Positions 53,620 to 64,000 of a stretch of DNA of 64,000 nucleotides are shown piece after piece; the first letter of the stretch is position 1, and each line of letters starts with the position of its first letter. A program made the translations under genes and the position numbers. The notes under the pieces were generated by a model, which had not been told where the DNA came from, ran no database searches, and was given only the letters and a program-made list of their open reading frames with translations. The stretch is from Neopestalotiopsis rosae (Eukaryota; Ascomycota; Sordariomycetes; Amphisphaeriales; Sporocadaceae): assembly GCA_023078685.1 (NCBI GenBank), contig JALGAS010000003.1, positions 5,084,001 through 5,148,000 on the forward strand, given 5' to 3'.

Positions 53620-54858
53620 ATGGCGCCCTTTGACCGTCCTCTCAACTTCCATGTTCAATCTGCTGTGGACAAAACTCAGACATTCCCACATCACGACTCC
53701 ATCACACAATTGTGGGAGTTGAGGTGGCGAGACCTCTGCCGCAAAGCCGAGTACCCTTTTGGCGAGGCCACTACTGAAGATTTCGAACCCATTTTCGCCT
53801 ACCTGATTGCCAACTTCCACAATGACGCTACAGCTCTAGTCGACAACCCGGACGGGTACGCCGCACCATTTCTGCCCGTGGCTGCGGTCCTGGTTCGTGA
53901 GGCCGAAGAGTTCGAGAAGAACAAAGACACAAACCGGGCCCGCGACCTCTTCCTCCGCGCTGCGGCCGTCTACCGCATCGCCCGTTTCCCCGTCAACCGC
54001 TCACCACTGGGGCAAAAGGCTTGGGAGCTCGGCCGCGCCGCCTACTTGCGCGGAGGCGCGTACCTTGATCCGCCTGTACGCCAAGTCGCCATTCAATTTT
54101 CGCACGCCAAGGCCGGTGTAGATGAAGTTGATCAGCCTATCCTCGCCAATCTACGCATTCCATCATCATCGTCTTCACTACAAAAAAAGCCACCGAACGG
54201 TTGGCCCGTTCTACTCCTCATCTCTGGGTTGGACTCGTACCGCAGCGACAGCACGACCCGTACCACCGCGCACCTGGTCACGGGCCTCGCCGTCCTCAAT
54301 GTCGACATCTCGGGAACCGCGGACTCGCCAGCCGCGGCGGGCGATCCCTCGGCATCGGACCGGCGTTTCTCGTCCGTGTTGGACTGGATTGCCACGACGG
54401 GCAGGGTCGAGTTCCAACTCGATCCAGCCCGCGTCGTGGCCCGTGGATGTAGCACGGGTGGATATCACGCGCTACGCCTCGCGCATACGCACGCCGATCG
54501 CCTGCTGGCGGTCATCTGCCACGGCGGGGCCTGTCACTACATGTTTGAGCCGTGCTGGATACGGGCTCAGGATCACATGGAATATCCATTTGGGCTGGCC
54601 GAAGCGTTGGCGTGGAAATTTGGATTTCGAAAGTGGGTGGAAAAGAATAAAAGCACCAACAACAGCAATCCGAGCGAGGAACCGGACGTCGAAGCATACG
54701 TGAGAGAAGCGGAGAATCGATTCAGCCTTGAAACAGGCCAAGACGCCGGCATGCTCAACAGCCGTAGTTGCAGGCTGCTCATCGTCAACGGGCTCGAGGA
54801 CTCTGTCTTCCCAATCGAGGACAGCTGGCTTGTCGCAAGCCGCGGTCGACCAAAGTAG
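53620..54858 (+). CDS. Ayg1-like alpha/beta-hydrolase, cut by an in-frame stop
   Basis: 412 residues from ATG 53620 to TAG 54856. The opening (LWELRWRDLCRKAEYPFGE, EDFEPIFAYLI) and the core (VLLLISGLDSYR, VDISGTADSP, RGCSTGGYHALRLAHTHADR, CHGGACHY) follow fungal Ayg1-type hydrolases, which shorten polyketide chains in DHN-melanin synthesis. The nucleophile is Ser 278. The acidic residue lies in NGLEDSVFPIED. The catalytic His should follow, but the frame stops at RGRPK. Reading on in the same frame, ENRRHMGNPGG aligns with the PHMG catalytic-His segment and continues to TGA at 54952. So a single TAG removes the last 32 codons, including the catalytic His. It is a recent nonsense lesion, a read-through stop or a sequence error. 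Confidence 0.88.
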   Translation: MAPFDRPLNFHVQSAVDKTQTFPHHDSITQLWELRWRDLCRKAEYPFGEATTEDFEPIFAYLIANFHNDATALVDNPDGYAAPFLPVAAVLVREAEEFEKNKDTNRARDLFLRAAAVYRIARFPVNRSPLGQKAWELGRAAYLRGGAYLDPPVRQVAIQFSHAKAGVDEVDQPILANLRIPSSSSSLQKKPPNGWPVLLLISGLDSYRSDSTTRTTAHLVTGLAVLNVDISGTADSPAAAGDPSASDRRFSSVLDWIATTGRVEFQLDPARVVARGCSTGGYHALRLAHTHADRLLAVICHGGACHYMFEPCWIRAQDHMEYPFGLAEALAWKFGFRKWVEKNKSTNNSNPSEEPDVEAYVREAENRFSLETGQDAGMLNSRSCRLLIVNGLEDSVFPIEDSWLVASRGRPK

Positions 54859-54954
54859 GTGCGGTTGTTGGAGAATCGGCGACACATGGGAAATCCTGGA
54901 GGAGATGAAATCGCTGTCGAGTGGGCCAGCAAGGTTGTGGGGCAGGCAGACTGA

Positions 54955-55364
54955 CGGTTTATAAAGGCCTCTCACCGCGAGTAATGTATCTATACCTAGG
55001 TATCTTTTGAGGTCCGTGGATAACTCACAGCACAGCGGTTTCGACATAAAAAGGCATTTCAACATCTTGTTGTAAGAAAAAATGGTCAAACACATGAGTA
55101 GATTCTGCAGAAATTGTATTTCTCTCATGAGCATTGGCTGACATATGTGACGTCCAAAGTCTCTATCTGCAAATACTTTTGTGTGTGTTACCTATTCATT
55201 TGATACTAAGTGTTGTGACTTATGTTCTGTGACACCAATGTAGTAGTGCTGCGTTTGCATATACAGGTAGAAATTCCACTGTGCTCATTCGCAATGGGAG
55301 AAATGCAGGTGTTGAATGAACAAGGGATGTGTTTCCAAAAAAGCATCTAATCCTCAACAAATAA
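54955..55364. other. Intergenic
   Basis: No gene seen. Confidence 0.4.
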
Positions 55365-55560
55365 ACACCAGTGGTGTAATGGTAGCATTGCAATATTGAG
55401 AGTGTAGGGTGATGGTCCAAGGCCCCCTCAGGCATTAACCAGACCCGGGCTTGCCGGGGCGCTCCCCGGGCTGAGACATCCACTGAGCCGTGTGCAGTTC
55501 CTGACCCCTACATCTCACTATCAATATTGTAAGGTGTAGGTTCGAATCCTACCTGGTACT
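55365..55560 (+). tRNA. tRNA-like gene interrupted by a structured insertion of about 120 nt; isotype unresolved
   Basis: The 5' half reads ACACCAG-TG-GTGT-AATGGTA-GCAT (acceptor, D-arm with a good A box), then GCAAT of the anticodon stem. The 3' half, from 55524, has ATTGT, a five-base variable loop, a perfect T-arm GTAGG-TTCGAAT-CCTAC and acceptor CTGGTAC with T as discriminator, followed by a T9-10 tract suited to Pol III termination. The first two acceptor pairs do not match. The D-arm resembles Gln tRNA, but the loop would read TGA. Between the halves lies an inverted-repeat insertion: CAATATTGAGAGTGTAGGG against CCCCTACATC...CAATATTG, with an inner GC-rich CCCGGGC hairpin. It is either a tRNA with an unusually large intron, or a degenerate or interrupted tRNA. 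Confidence 0.55.
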
Positions 55561-56532
55561 CTTTTTTTTTCTCACTTTTGCCCCCTTGTGAAGGCTGTGA
55601 AGGCCATGGGCGGCTGGAAAAGCGTTGGAATCCATAAAACCATATTCTCAAAACATAAGATACATTTCCAGAGAATGCAGTACGAAAAGAGTTTTTGTAA
55701 AAATATACTCAATTCTTCCCCTAAAGTGTGCAGACACATCTTAGTTGGTATCCCCTACCGAGTGACGAAGGTCTATTTATCATGACTACTGTTAGTTGAA
55801 GGATTTTATCTTATTGTGTAGGCTAATAGGAATCTTGGTTGGTTTAAAAAGGTGCCTCGAGGGCCGCAATCATCGATTCCAAAGTCGTAGACAAGTTTTG
55901 AACGAGCTTCAAGTGTAGTACGCATTGTCATTACTGGGGGACAAAAAGAGATTGATGATTGTTTATTATCATATTTGTCTTTTGTTTTATCGTTCCTCTC
56001 ACGAGATCCCAATGGTCTAATTTGGCACTTCTAGATGGGCAGAAACTCAGTTGCGCTTTCAACGGGAAAGTGGAAATCGGTGCCTGAGGTGCTGCAACAA
56101 CATGAAACAAATTGGATTCTTTGTTCTTTATCCGCCTTATTTAGCGATGACCTATCACCCACCAACTCACCCGGATAGCGATTCGACCCACCTCTTGCCT
56201 ACTACATCCCAAGATTCAGACGTGAATGCCTTTTTCGTCTACATGATCAATCTCAATCAAATAACTGTCTCCAATCAAGAGTAGCAGGCGCTCTTTCCTT
56301 TGTCAAAGTCTGTCAGGCTCGAATATTCTGCCAATCACAAGCCGCCAAGCCCCGAAAGACCTTTCCTTCAATTAAAAACCAACAAAGACTAAACAATTGG
56401 CCACCCTTTTATTGCATCTTCCACACAAGATCATTCAAGCAAAGTTCTGAGAGATACAGGTACTAGTACTTCATCCCCTCGTAGATTTGGGAGGAAGCTC
56501 AATCTAATAGTCATCAGAGCAGTGCTATCGAT
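55561..56532. other. Intergenic
   Basis: It begins with the Pol III terminator of the tRNA-like gene. No protein gene seen; promoter of the MYND gene at its right end. Confidence 0.4.
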
Positions 56533-58164
56533 ATGGATGCCGTTGAGGAGTTCTTCGGGGCTCTCCCCGATCCCGATCGAGATCACAGGACTATCGTACA
56601 ATATGGCGCGGCCGACTTCGATCACTGCTCCACCGCCATCGATAAGTTTCTGAAGTCTGATTCGGGAGACCCGGATCATCTGTTTCTACTCTCAGCCGCT
56701 AAGCTGTTCTCAACTGGCTTCCGCGGTGAGTTATCATTCCGGCAGCACCTTGGCAAACTAGCGCTGTCCAAAGCACTCTCATTCTCCATATCGTCTCAGA
56801 AAGACCGACAGCTCCAGTACTATCGCTGGATAGCCCAGGGAAGAAAGGATGAAGACTCCCCGCTGCGCGTCGATGCCCAGAGAGCACAGCTCCAGACCAC
56901 CGTCACGACGCACGCGCACCTGACTGATACGTCCCCGAAGGCTTGCGCTAATTGTGGCAAAGGCCCTGATGGCTTGATCTGGTGCAGCGCGTGTCCTGTC
57001 AAGGTCCATGACTGTATGGTCACATGTACTTTATACTGCGGCAAGCAGTGCCAGGAGCAGCATTGGCCTTCCCACAAGAAGGTATGCGGAGCTCGCAAGA
57101 AGCTCTGGAGGGCTGTGCAATTGATTCAAGAGCTCCATATCAAATTCCAGGCAAACACTTTCGTGCCGGTCGTGGAGGAACTCATCGTCAAGAACGGCAT
57201 ACTGTATTGTATCGATCGCTCCAAAATAGAATGCGTCGTTACAGGTATGCCGACGATTTCGATGCTCACTCGAGATCAGGCTCCGTCCGAAGAGACCTTT
57301 CTGGCAGCAATAATGGCAAGTAAGTGCTCAGATATTTCAAGTGTCTGTAAGCCTCTGCTTGATACTCTACTCAAACGTATGTGTCCATCTTTTCCAAAGA
57401 ATGTTAAAACATTCCACTAACTAGTCTATACAGCCCTTGGTCTACGTATCGAAGAAATTTGTGTCGTCCCTCGCAACATCCACAGATCGACGTGTACCAT
57501 CGCTGGTAACAACAGAGGCATGGAAGAACACATCGCTTTCTGTACGCATAATCTACTACGCATAACGCTCCCGAATGGCGAACAAATGGCACTCGACTTT
57601 TCAGGTCATCAGTTGGGATGGCACGAGATACTATCACCATGGACAGTCTGGAAAAATAATCGAGCACTGTCGGTGGGTCCCCCAAACGCATACGGGACAA
57701 TGAGAGACCAGGAAGGTATTCTCGCTGCGATGATGGTCCCCGAGGGCGACGAGGGCGAAAAGCGCCGCAACAAGGTGATCGCTATCATCAATTCCACAGT
57801 CCGAGATCTGATGGCCCACGAAAACATTGCAAAGGCGACCAAGCTGTTCTCGCTCGACAACTCCCAGTATAACTCTGTGGCCAAAGCTCTGCTGTCTTTG
57901 GTCGACAAGAAGTTGGCGGAGGACTCAGAGCAATACGCAAAGTCCCGGGTCGGCTTACAATACTACAACGAAGCATGGAAGGTATGCTGGACTCTCGATG
58001 AGGCCCAGGCCGCCGCCCTGGACGATGTTTGGCTCACAGAGGCGGAAGTGCAATCATGCGGTGGTAATGAGAGTCGACTCAAACAAATTTGGGCTAGTCG
58101 ATGTCGCGGCCCGCAGAAGCAGAACCAGTTCAAGGCACTAGGAATGTGCATGCAGTTCAACTAG
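56533..58164 (+). CDS. MYND-type zinc-finger protein
   Basis: Exons 56533..57319 and 57434..58164 (phase 1, 114-bp intron ending CTATACAG) give 505 residues. The MYND finger is at about 138-185: CANCGKG...WCSAC...CTLYCGKQCQEQHWPSHKKVC, with all Cys/His ligands of the two zinc sites. The rest has no recognised catalytic domain; there is no SET domain. The C-terminal half is helical with TLDEAQAAALDDVWLTEAE. MYND fingers bind Pro-rich partners, so an adaptor role is likely (family knowledge). The intron is longer than most here, and its inner part contains another donor-like GTATGT. Confidence 0.92.
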
Positions 58165-58415
58165 TATCTGGAAGCCATCGATGGGGGACCGAAAAGGTTT
58201 ATTAGGGGCGGATTTCCTACATTCGCGTGAATAATTATGACCTCATTCATCCGATAGGCTTCTGCCTTATCTGTAGGTGAGGCACTACTACGCTGACGAT
58301 GGACTCACGAACAGGAACCCCTTGATAAGTTCCGAGCTCGGGCGATGCAATGACAATCAATCGTTCTCTTCAGTCAATAGCTAGACTAAGTTTGTAGATT
58401 ATGCTCCCATGGCGG

Positions 58416-59488
58416 TCAACGCTTGCGATCTTGCAGCACAAGTCTTTGCAATTTCTCCAGCTGGAAAGTTTTCCAGCACACAGAATCGGTGAGCAACTCG
58501 CCAAAAATTGTCTGACCCCACCAGACCTCTCTCGCCTTGCCGCCGCTCCAGTACCAGTCGGGCCTCCCAAACCAAGCTCGGAGGACTGGGTGGCATTCTG
58601 ATCTCAAGGACTTTTCGACTATATCCAAGGCATATTCTTCAGGGCTCAACGTGGAGGTTGACTTGCTGTACGTGACCCTCTTTTCGAACAGATTGCGAAC
58701 TCGGTCGTAAAATGAATCTTCGGGGAGTGTTCGATGAATGGTTTTCGTACCAGTCTTGACAAAGCCTGTCATCAAGACCATGACCCGTACGTTGAAAGGT
58801 CGTAGTTCTTGTCGCAGGATCCTGCTATAACTCATGATCGCCCCCTTTGTCGCACCAAAGACACTCCCGAATACGTAGGGCGTGACAGCTGCTAGTGATG
58901 CAATGTTGATGATCAACCCTTCCGCCTTGATCAACAGTCCCCCGAATGCAGCTACCATGGCCATGACTCCAATGACATTGGTCTCAAACGTCTCTCGGAC
59001 ATCTGGAATCGAAATGTCGAGGGCCGGATGAGTGTGTGTACGACCGCTGTTCGAGATCATTAGCATGGACTCGACGCAGAATTCGCGGGCCACCTTACGC
59101 ATTATTGATGAGAATATCCAATCGACCGCCAGCGATGCGATCAACCTCTGACTGACAGTTTGAAATGCTCGCGCTGTCCGTCACGTCAAGCTGCAAGACA
59201 CTGATGTTTGGACCCGCCAGATCGGCAATCACTGCTGGCGTTCGCGCCGTCGCAAAAACGTATAGTCCTTTGAAATATTTTGGATTAGATTCTGTCTCCG
59301 AGGAACGCATCTTCGAAGGCAACTCACCTCTTTTCTCGTACTCGAGTACTAACGCATGACCAATTCCGCCAGGCGTACAACTATTGATGTCCAGTGAGCA
59401 TTCGATGTGGGGAATTTGCATAAGCAATATGGGACGTATGAACGTACCCTGTAATCAGTACGCACTTCTGACCTGGGATTGGCGGCAT
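58416..59488 (-). CDS. SDR oxidoreductase with Phe at the catalytic Tyr position
   Basis: Four exons (59488..59448, 59380..59328, 59267..59099, 59046..58416) give 297 residues. The first exon ends in VLITG, and splicing restores the cofactor loop TGCTPGGIG; NNAG is likewise rebuilt across the third intron. The Ser is in NIASLAAVTPYVFG. The YxxxK motif reads SVFGATKGA: Phe (codon TTT) stands where Tyr is expected, with Lys kept. The overall pattern follows yeast Ayr1-like (acyl-DHAP reductase) SDRs. Loss of the Tyr hydroxyl would normally abolish hydride-transfer chemistry, so the protein may be inactive or a binding protein; the intact frame and four correct introns argue against simple decay. 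Confidence 0.88.
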
Positions 59489-59871
59489 GATGAAGCTAAG
59501 CGTGTGGATTTTGATACGCTGTGTGAAGCACTCAAACGAAATTATCAATGAGACGTGTTGCGATGAACTCAGATACTGGATATTATGATGTGGGGTTTCC
59601 GAGTTCCGCGACTTAGTTATCGCAGGTCTACGCCATGAACCCCGAAACCCGAACTTTTAGTGGCTTCAAGGCTGTTTTCAGTGCATGGGTTCTCAATCAC
59701 AGAGCTAAGCGAGCTAAGTGCAACTGACTTAGCCACTGCCACAAGCCACCCAATGGCTTGCCTATCAATAAGATCGTTTCCAACTGGAATGCCGTACTCA
59801 AAAAAAACTGTAATATGAGGTAACCTATTTATCCTTAGTTATTGAATGACTTCTAGGTGTCAATTATTAGC
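59489..59871. other. Intergenic
   Basis: Promoter of SDR 2 and 3' flank of the next minus gene. No gene seen. Confidence 0.4.
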
Positions 59872-60459
59872 CTATGCTTCGTTTTCCTTCGTATGAGCAT
59901 CATGATCGAAAACAACCCCGCTGGGATATTCCGGCAGCGTCTCAAATTCACAGCCAAGCCATCCTCTGCACATAATAACGGCCTCCTTTTTGGCATGCTC
60001 GGCATCGCATCGCCCCATTGGTTTCTTCCCTTCCCAGGTGATACTTTGAATAATTGCACTCTTCCCATCGTTGCCGCCTGCTTTTGGGACAATGTGGAGT
60101 GCCCAAAAGTCCCATTTTAACCAATTTCGGATAATATGGAGAGACAAGTTGCCGCTCTTGTCGGGTTTCTCGATTAAAAAGTCCCACTTGTCTTCCATAC
60201 ATTGGGCCTTGAACCCAGTCTCGAGCTTTTCCATGTCTGTATCGCTAATTGGCAGATCCCAAGGTGCTGCAAGAGGCATCTTCATGGGGTATTGCGAGTA
60301 GATGTCAGGATGATAAATCGGTGGCCATGGCTTTCGTTCTTTCTTCTTCACTTCTTTGTCTGTATCGTTCATGTTGGACTCGCTGTCATTCGTCGCAGGC
60401 GTCGGCTCAGGCGCCTCCTGTCTGTTATTGTCATTCGAACTCATGTTTGCGGTATTCAT
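59872..60459 (-). CDS. Unrecognised protein, possible small conserved fungal family
   Basis: 195 residues from ATG 60459 (MNTANMSSNDNN); the frame is open further upstream but the extra residues look like leader. The N-terminal third is polar and acidic, then basic (KEVKKKERKPWPP). The C-terminal part has LETGFKAQCMEDKWDFLIEK, SLHIIRNWLKWDFWAL and a CRGWLGCEFE end. The combination M-x-DKW...LH-x-x-RNW echoes a short conserved unit I have seen in hypothetical fungal and bacterial proteins (DKW...VH..RSWTG), but I cannot name it. Single exon. No signal peptide or membrane helix. A soluble protein of unknown role. Confidence 0.58.
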   Translation of the reverse strand: MNTANMSSNDNNRQEAPEPTPATNDSESNMNDTDKEVKKKERKPWPPIYHPDIYSQYPMKMPLAAPWDLPISDTDMEKLETGFKAQCMEDKWDFLIEKPDKSGNLSLHIIRNWLKWDFWALHIVPKAGGNDGKSAIIQSITWEGKKPMGRCDAEHAKKEAVIMCRGWLGCEFETLPEYPSGVVFDHDAHTKENEA

Positions 60460-61704
60460 GAAGGGTGTTGAGAGGCTGATATTGGGGTTGTAAGTTTCGC
60501 GTGTGTCTCCGAAAAATAGTACTGTGCAATAACTGACGATCAACACATTAAGTGAGTTGGTTTGGGTGGTGAGACCACGTCTGTGAGCAGGATTGATTCA
60601 AGGTTAGGCGTTGGGATGGCGATTTGCGAAATGAATAAAGAATCATCTGTAGCGGTGCTGTGAGTGGTAATGAGAACTATCAAGGTCTTCATGCTCGCCG
60701 TATGACTCGATAAGCTAGGCAGCAGTTAGATGTAAACAATTATGAGTGTTGGACAAAGTATTTGGGGCTGGGGACGTCGTATGTACTCATCCAGGTGGAG
60801 AGCTATTGCGGGTCCTCATGGTGTCGCCAATAATGTCTTTGGTGCTACCTCCAGAGCTGGGTCCTTCCCACGTCCTTTTTTCCACTTTGAGAAGTCAAGT
60901 CTCAAGTGGTGCAGCGTAGTGCTGCGCAGGTATCACGGATAAAATTAGAATACACACGCCCACACCCGATCAAAAGGTATATGAGTGCTTGACAGAGGAT
61001 CCCTTGTTGGGCACTCTTAGTTCAGTGGGACTAGAGAGTACGGAGTGGCAGCCGCCGCTTTGGACAACGGGCGACTCTTTAACATCACATAAATATGAGC
61101 AATCTTCAGATTATTTCATGGTATAATAGTTTACACTGCGGATATCCTGCCTACTTTAAGTTGGGAGCTGCTGTAACCCAATCTCGTCTTCTGCAGTTTT
61201 GTTACCGCTAGCCACGACATGATTGATCTACAGGTGCCCTGCAATGACACCAAGTATGGCGACGATAGTGCAGGGACTGTCTTCACCGACACTGTCGGCC
61301 CCTAATCCGCCGTGCGGCTTCATTTGATGTGCACCCATTCCCGCTCCCTGGACCTTGATTTCCAACGAAACGCAGGTCAAATCAGACCAGAGTAGTTTCA
61401 TGGCTGAAAGGCTTTACAGCAAAATTCTTCCATGATACTCTGACATATTTGTTCTTCACCGCGCCCTCGTTGTTTTGTATCGGTCATCGATGGCGGCGCC
61501 ATCAAGTGCCTTTGAAGGATATCGCTGGGCATGTGCTAGTAACACTGAGCCAGTGTTCCTCCAGCCCTCCAATGCTCCTTGACCCTTGACCCTGGACCCT
61601 TGCGGCAAGCTTTAGCTATGGGTCTTAATTGTGTAAAGAATCTTCCCAAGTCGATTGACCACCGGGGAATATATCCAAAGCTTGATCATGCCCCTTGATG
61701 GCAT
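60460..61704. other. Gene-free stretch
   Basis: No supported gene over 1.2 kb. Confidence 0.45.
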
Positions 61705-62838
61705 TTACATGGTGGAGTAGGTATAGCAGAGAGGGCCAGCCTGGATGTCCATGTAGTCTTGCACGACAGGCTGAGTGTCTCCAAGCTGCATGATGGGCAT
61801 GGCGTCCGTCAGCGAGGCCGCGATGGTCTTGTCTTGGTCCACGAAGCCAGTGTAGTCAGCCAGGCGCGTAGCGTTACGTCCTTGCCACTGTAAAACAACG
61901 TTAGTATTAGAGGGGACGAGAAGATACATGGCTTTCATTCACATACCTTGGCCCATGCTCGGTCAACATTGGCATGGTGAAGCATGAAGAGCGGCTCGTT
62001 GGGGGACGTGGCGGGACCCATGTCGCCGAAGATGATACTGTGAACTATCGAAAAGGTGAGTCGATGTGGCGAAACCAACAAGGTGAGAGGTGAAAAACTT
62101 ACTTTGCGCGTGGGGAAGACCCTCGAGCATGGAGGACATTTGGGCATAGTTGTCAAAGCCGTAGATGATGTTCATGGTCTTGGAGTTGTAGGCGCCAGCC
62201 TGCATGTCGCCGATGATGGGGTCGCCATTCTCGTCATTGCCCAGGCCGCCGTTGAACTCGCGCGTGAAGCAGTGCAGGCGATTGCCGACCGTGTTCATAT
62301 CCGGCCAGCCCATGGCGAGGGTCAGGTTGGTGTTGGCAAAAGGTCCGTCAACGACGCAGCGCTGGAAGCCGGGGACATCGCTGCCGGTCTTCTTGCCGTC
62401 GCCGCCAAAGCCGGTGGCAGCGTCAAAGACGGGCGCGTTGATCGTGTTCAGGGCGTCGGCGTCAATGCTCCAGTCCCAGTAAGGCTGGACGCCAGTATAT
62501 CCACACTCGTTGCGAAGCAAATCCTCGTGCAGCTGCACAAACCAGCGATGCCAGGGCAGGAAGTTGGCCACAAAGTGGATTTCGGTGTTTAGGCTGAAGT
62601 GGGTGTAAACGAGATCGTCCATGCGGGTAGTGACGGCCTCAATTTCGGCGTATTTCTCCTTGGGAAGCTCGCGCAGACACACGGCGGCGCGAAGGTACTC
62701 GGCCTTTTCGGCGCTGTCCAGATCACGCCATTCCTTGCGGACTGCCGGGTTCGTGCAAGTGGTGTCTGCACGGCGGATGGCACTCGCAGCAGAGGTGGCT
62801 GCGAGAGCGAAAATGGTGAGAAGCGATTGAGGAAGCAT
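61705..62838 (-). CDS. Secreted tyrosinase (type-3 copper monophenol oxidase)
   Basis: Exons 62838..62103, 62044..61947 and 61887..61705 (phases 1 and 0) give 338 residues. A signal peptide covers residues 1-20 (MLPQSLLTIFALAATSAASA). Copper A ligands are His 80, 88 and 97 (NFLPWHRWFV); copper B ligands His 243, 247 and 269 (LPHAQIHS, FMLHHANVDRAWAKW). This short form lacks the C-terminal shielding domain of the large fungal tyrosinases and matches the secreted short class. It oxidises phenols to quinones in the extracellular space, for pigment or for cross-linking. The Ayg1-like gene about 7 kb away is the only other pigment-related candidate. Confidence 0.95.
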
Positions 62839-63350
62839 TTTTGTGAGTTATAAGTCTTAAACGAGTGACTGTGTTGTGATTATGTATAATAGTTTATAGC
62901 GAGAGACGACTCAAGTCATGAGATGGGCCAAGACAAAAGAGCCATGAAGATTTCGACGATGCTCGACACTTTATAGCATTCAGCTCGTTCGTTCCACTTC
63001 ACGATGCCTCGGCCGAGTGGCATCGCTTAAGCATGTCAATAAGCATATAATTAAGGAACGTTACCAGCATTTGCTCTCTAGCATATTAGGTGGGCAATGC
63101 GACCAAGCCAGCACTGAGTTGCCAGTACGATGTCTATCTAAAAGCGGTATACGCAAAATGTCCGATTCGCTGGGCTTCAGAGCACTGCCTTCCCGTACGG
63201 GGTGTCCGGCCTCTGCCGGGGTGGGTAGCGCCCCTTAGGGTGCCGCTTCCACTACGACCATTGCCGGTCCCTTGCAATTTCATGCTTCTAGAAGACAAGC
63301 GCGGATCCATCCCCATTACTTAGCACCTTCGTATGCGAAACCGACAGGGA
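62839..63350. other. Promoter side of the tyrosinase gene
   Basis: No gene seen. Confidence 0.4.
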
Positions 63351-63653
63351 TCATCCGAGTCTCTTGGCATGCTCGTATTCTTGACCCGTACGTTTCAAAA
63401 GCCTCTTAACTCCCCATTCCCAGAGTTGCCGTCCAAAACCAGCTCGTGTGTATGCTGGGTAAGCTGAGTCGTGGATGACAAAGGGCCAAGACGCCGTAGC
63501 GCGATGTATGGAAAGAGTTCGAAACAGCATGGATACAAAACGGAAATATAAGCGAAATATTGAGTATTTTCTATTACTTAATACACATGTGAGCACCTGA
63601 GCTGACTTTACATAATTGGAAATAGATGCGCGTTGAGTTATGAGGTTCTGCAA
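63351..63653 (-). pseudogene. Possible 3' fragment of an unknown gene
   Basis: The last 45 codons of this minus frame (SAYPAYTRAGFGRQLWEWGV, then KRLLKRTGQEYEHAKRLG and a stop) have the composition of a real C-terminus, while the upstream part does not. It may be the final exon of a gene whose other exons are lost or lie outside recognisable sequence. No family is recognised. Low confidence. Confidence 0.18.
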
Positions 63654-64000
63654 ATCAGCGTGCTTTACTGAGATTTCATCATGAAGCGCAGGTGTTTTAT
63701 GCCGTACAATTGGCGGCGGACCAATTCTGCGCGCTACCTGGGGTGGTCAGCCGCCCATGGCAGCATTCGATTGCCGAGCTTGGCACAACTGCGGAATGAT
63801 GTACATAGTGAAGACCTTGCGCGACGCATGCGATGTCTACCGATGTATGAAGCGCACTTCCCACAGCCGTGTATCTATGTAGGTAGCCGTGGCCAAAAGA
63901 GACGCCGTAGACGTTCAGTCGCCGCGGCCCCAAGTAGGACTGGGCCACTGATCTCCCCACTTAGGACCTTTCTCAGGCTTTGACTGATGCGAAGGTCAGT
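63654..64000. other. Right edge of the window
   Basis: Short open frames on both strands without motifs; nothing supported. Confidence 0.4.

Noticed and set aside
1..64000. CRISPR arrays, bacterial operons, rRNA genes
   Set aside because: None seen; spliced genes and gene families are fungal.

Overview
The window reads as nuclear DNA of a filamentous ascomycete (Pezizomycotina). Genes are split by short GT-AG introns of about 50-120 bp with CTAAC/CTGAC-type branch sites. The gene content is typical of moulds: two HET-domain proteins, a NACHT STAND protein, Dal5-type MFS transporters, a fungal rhodopsin-like membrane protein, a secreted tyrosinase and an Ayg1-like hydrolase. I cannot name the species. 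Exon coordinates below are hand-derived from splice consensus, reading-frame phase and family conservation; no transcript evidence was available.

Region 1 (0.6-15.7 kb, minus strand) is the most unusual part. It holds a tandem array of a small Cys/His-rich family I do not recognise. Each member has a short N-terminal exon, a central exon with three C-x4-C...H-x3/4-H fingers, and a last exon opening with LHLRLHNHRLP followed by an acidic tail. A phase-1 intron cuts the third finger at the same place in every copy. Copies A, B and E look intact. D has ACG where its start should be. F is fused to a second duplicated domain (the MYRI domain) and carries a frameshift and an early stop. At least two more copies are dead. 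D, E and F share a promoter layout: a TATA-like box about 57 bp from paired GGCGGTSA elements set 30-31 bp apart. Two perfect hairpins and a candidate single-pass membrane protein lie in the same region.

Region 2 (16-27 kb) has an SDR oxidoreductase, a fungal transcription-factor-like protein, a 1158-residue NACHT protein, a histidine phosphatase and a HET protein. Region 3 (27-39 kb) looks like a catabolic neighbourhood: a TauD-like dioxygenase, a Dal5-type transporter, an alpha/beta hydrolase, an M28 glutamate-carboxypeptidase-like enzyme, an M20 deacylase and a second Dal5-type transporter. Together these could import and hydrolyse amidated or peptidyl amino acids (inference). A second HET gene follows.

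Region 4 (41-64 kb) is looser: two C2H2 proteins, a secreted Cys-rich protein, a solo STAND N-terminal domain, a rhodopsin-like membrane protein with a 20-nt microexon, an Ayg1-like hydrolase with an in-frame stop just before its catalytic His, a tRNA-like gene interrupted by a structured insertion, a MYND protein, an SDR with Phe for the catalytic Tyr, an unrecognised protein and a secreted tyrosinase. Long gene-poor gaps separate them.
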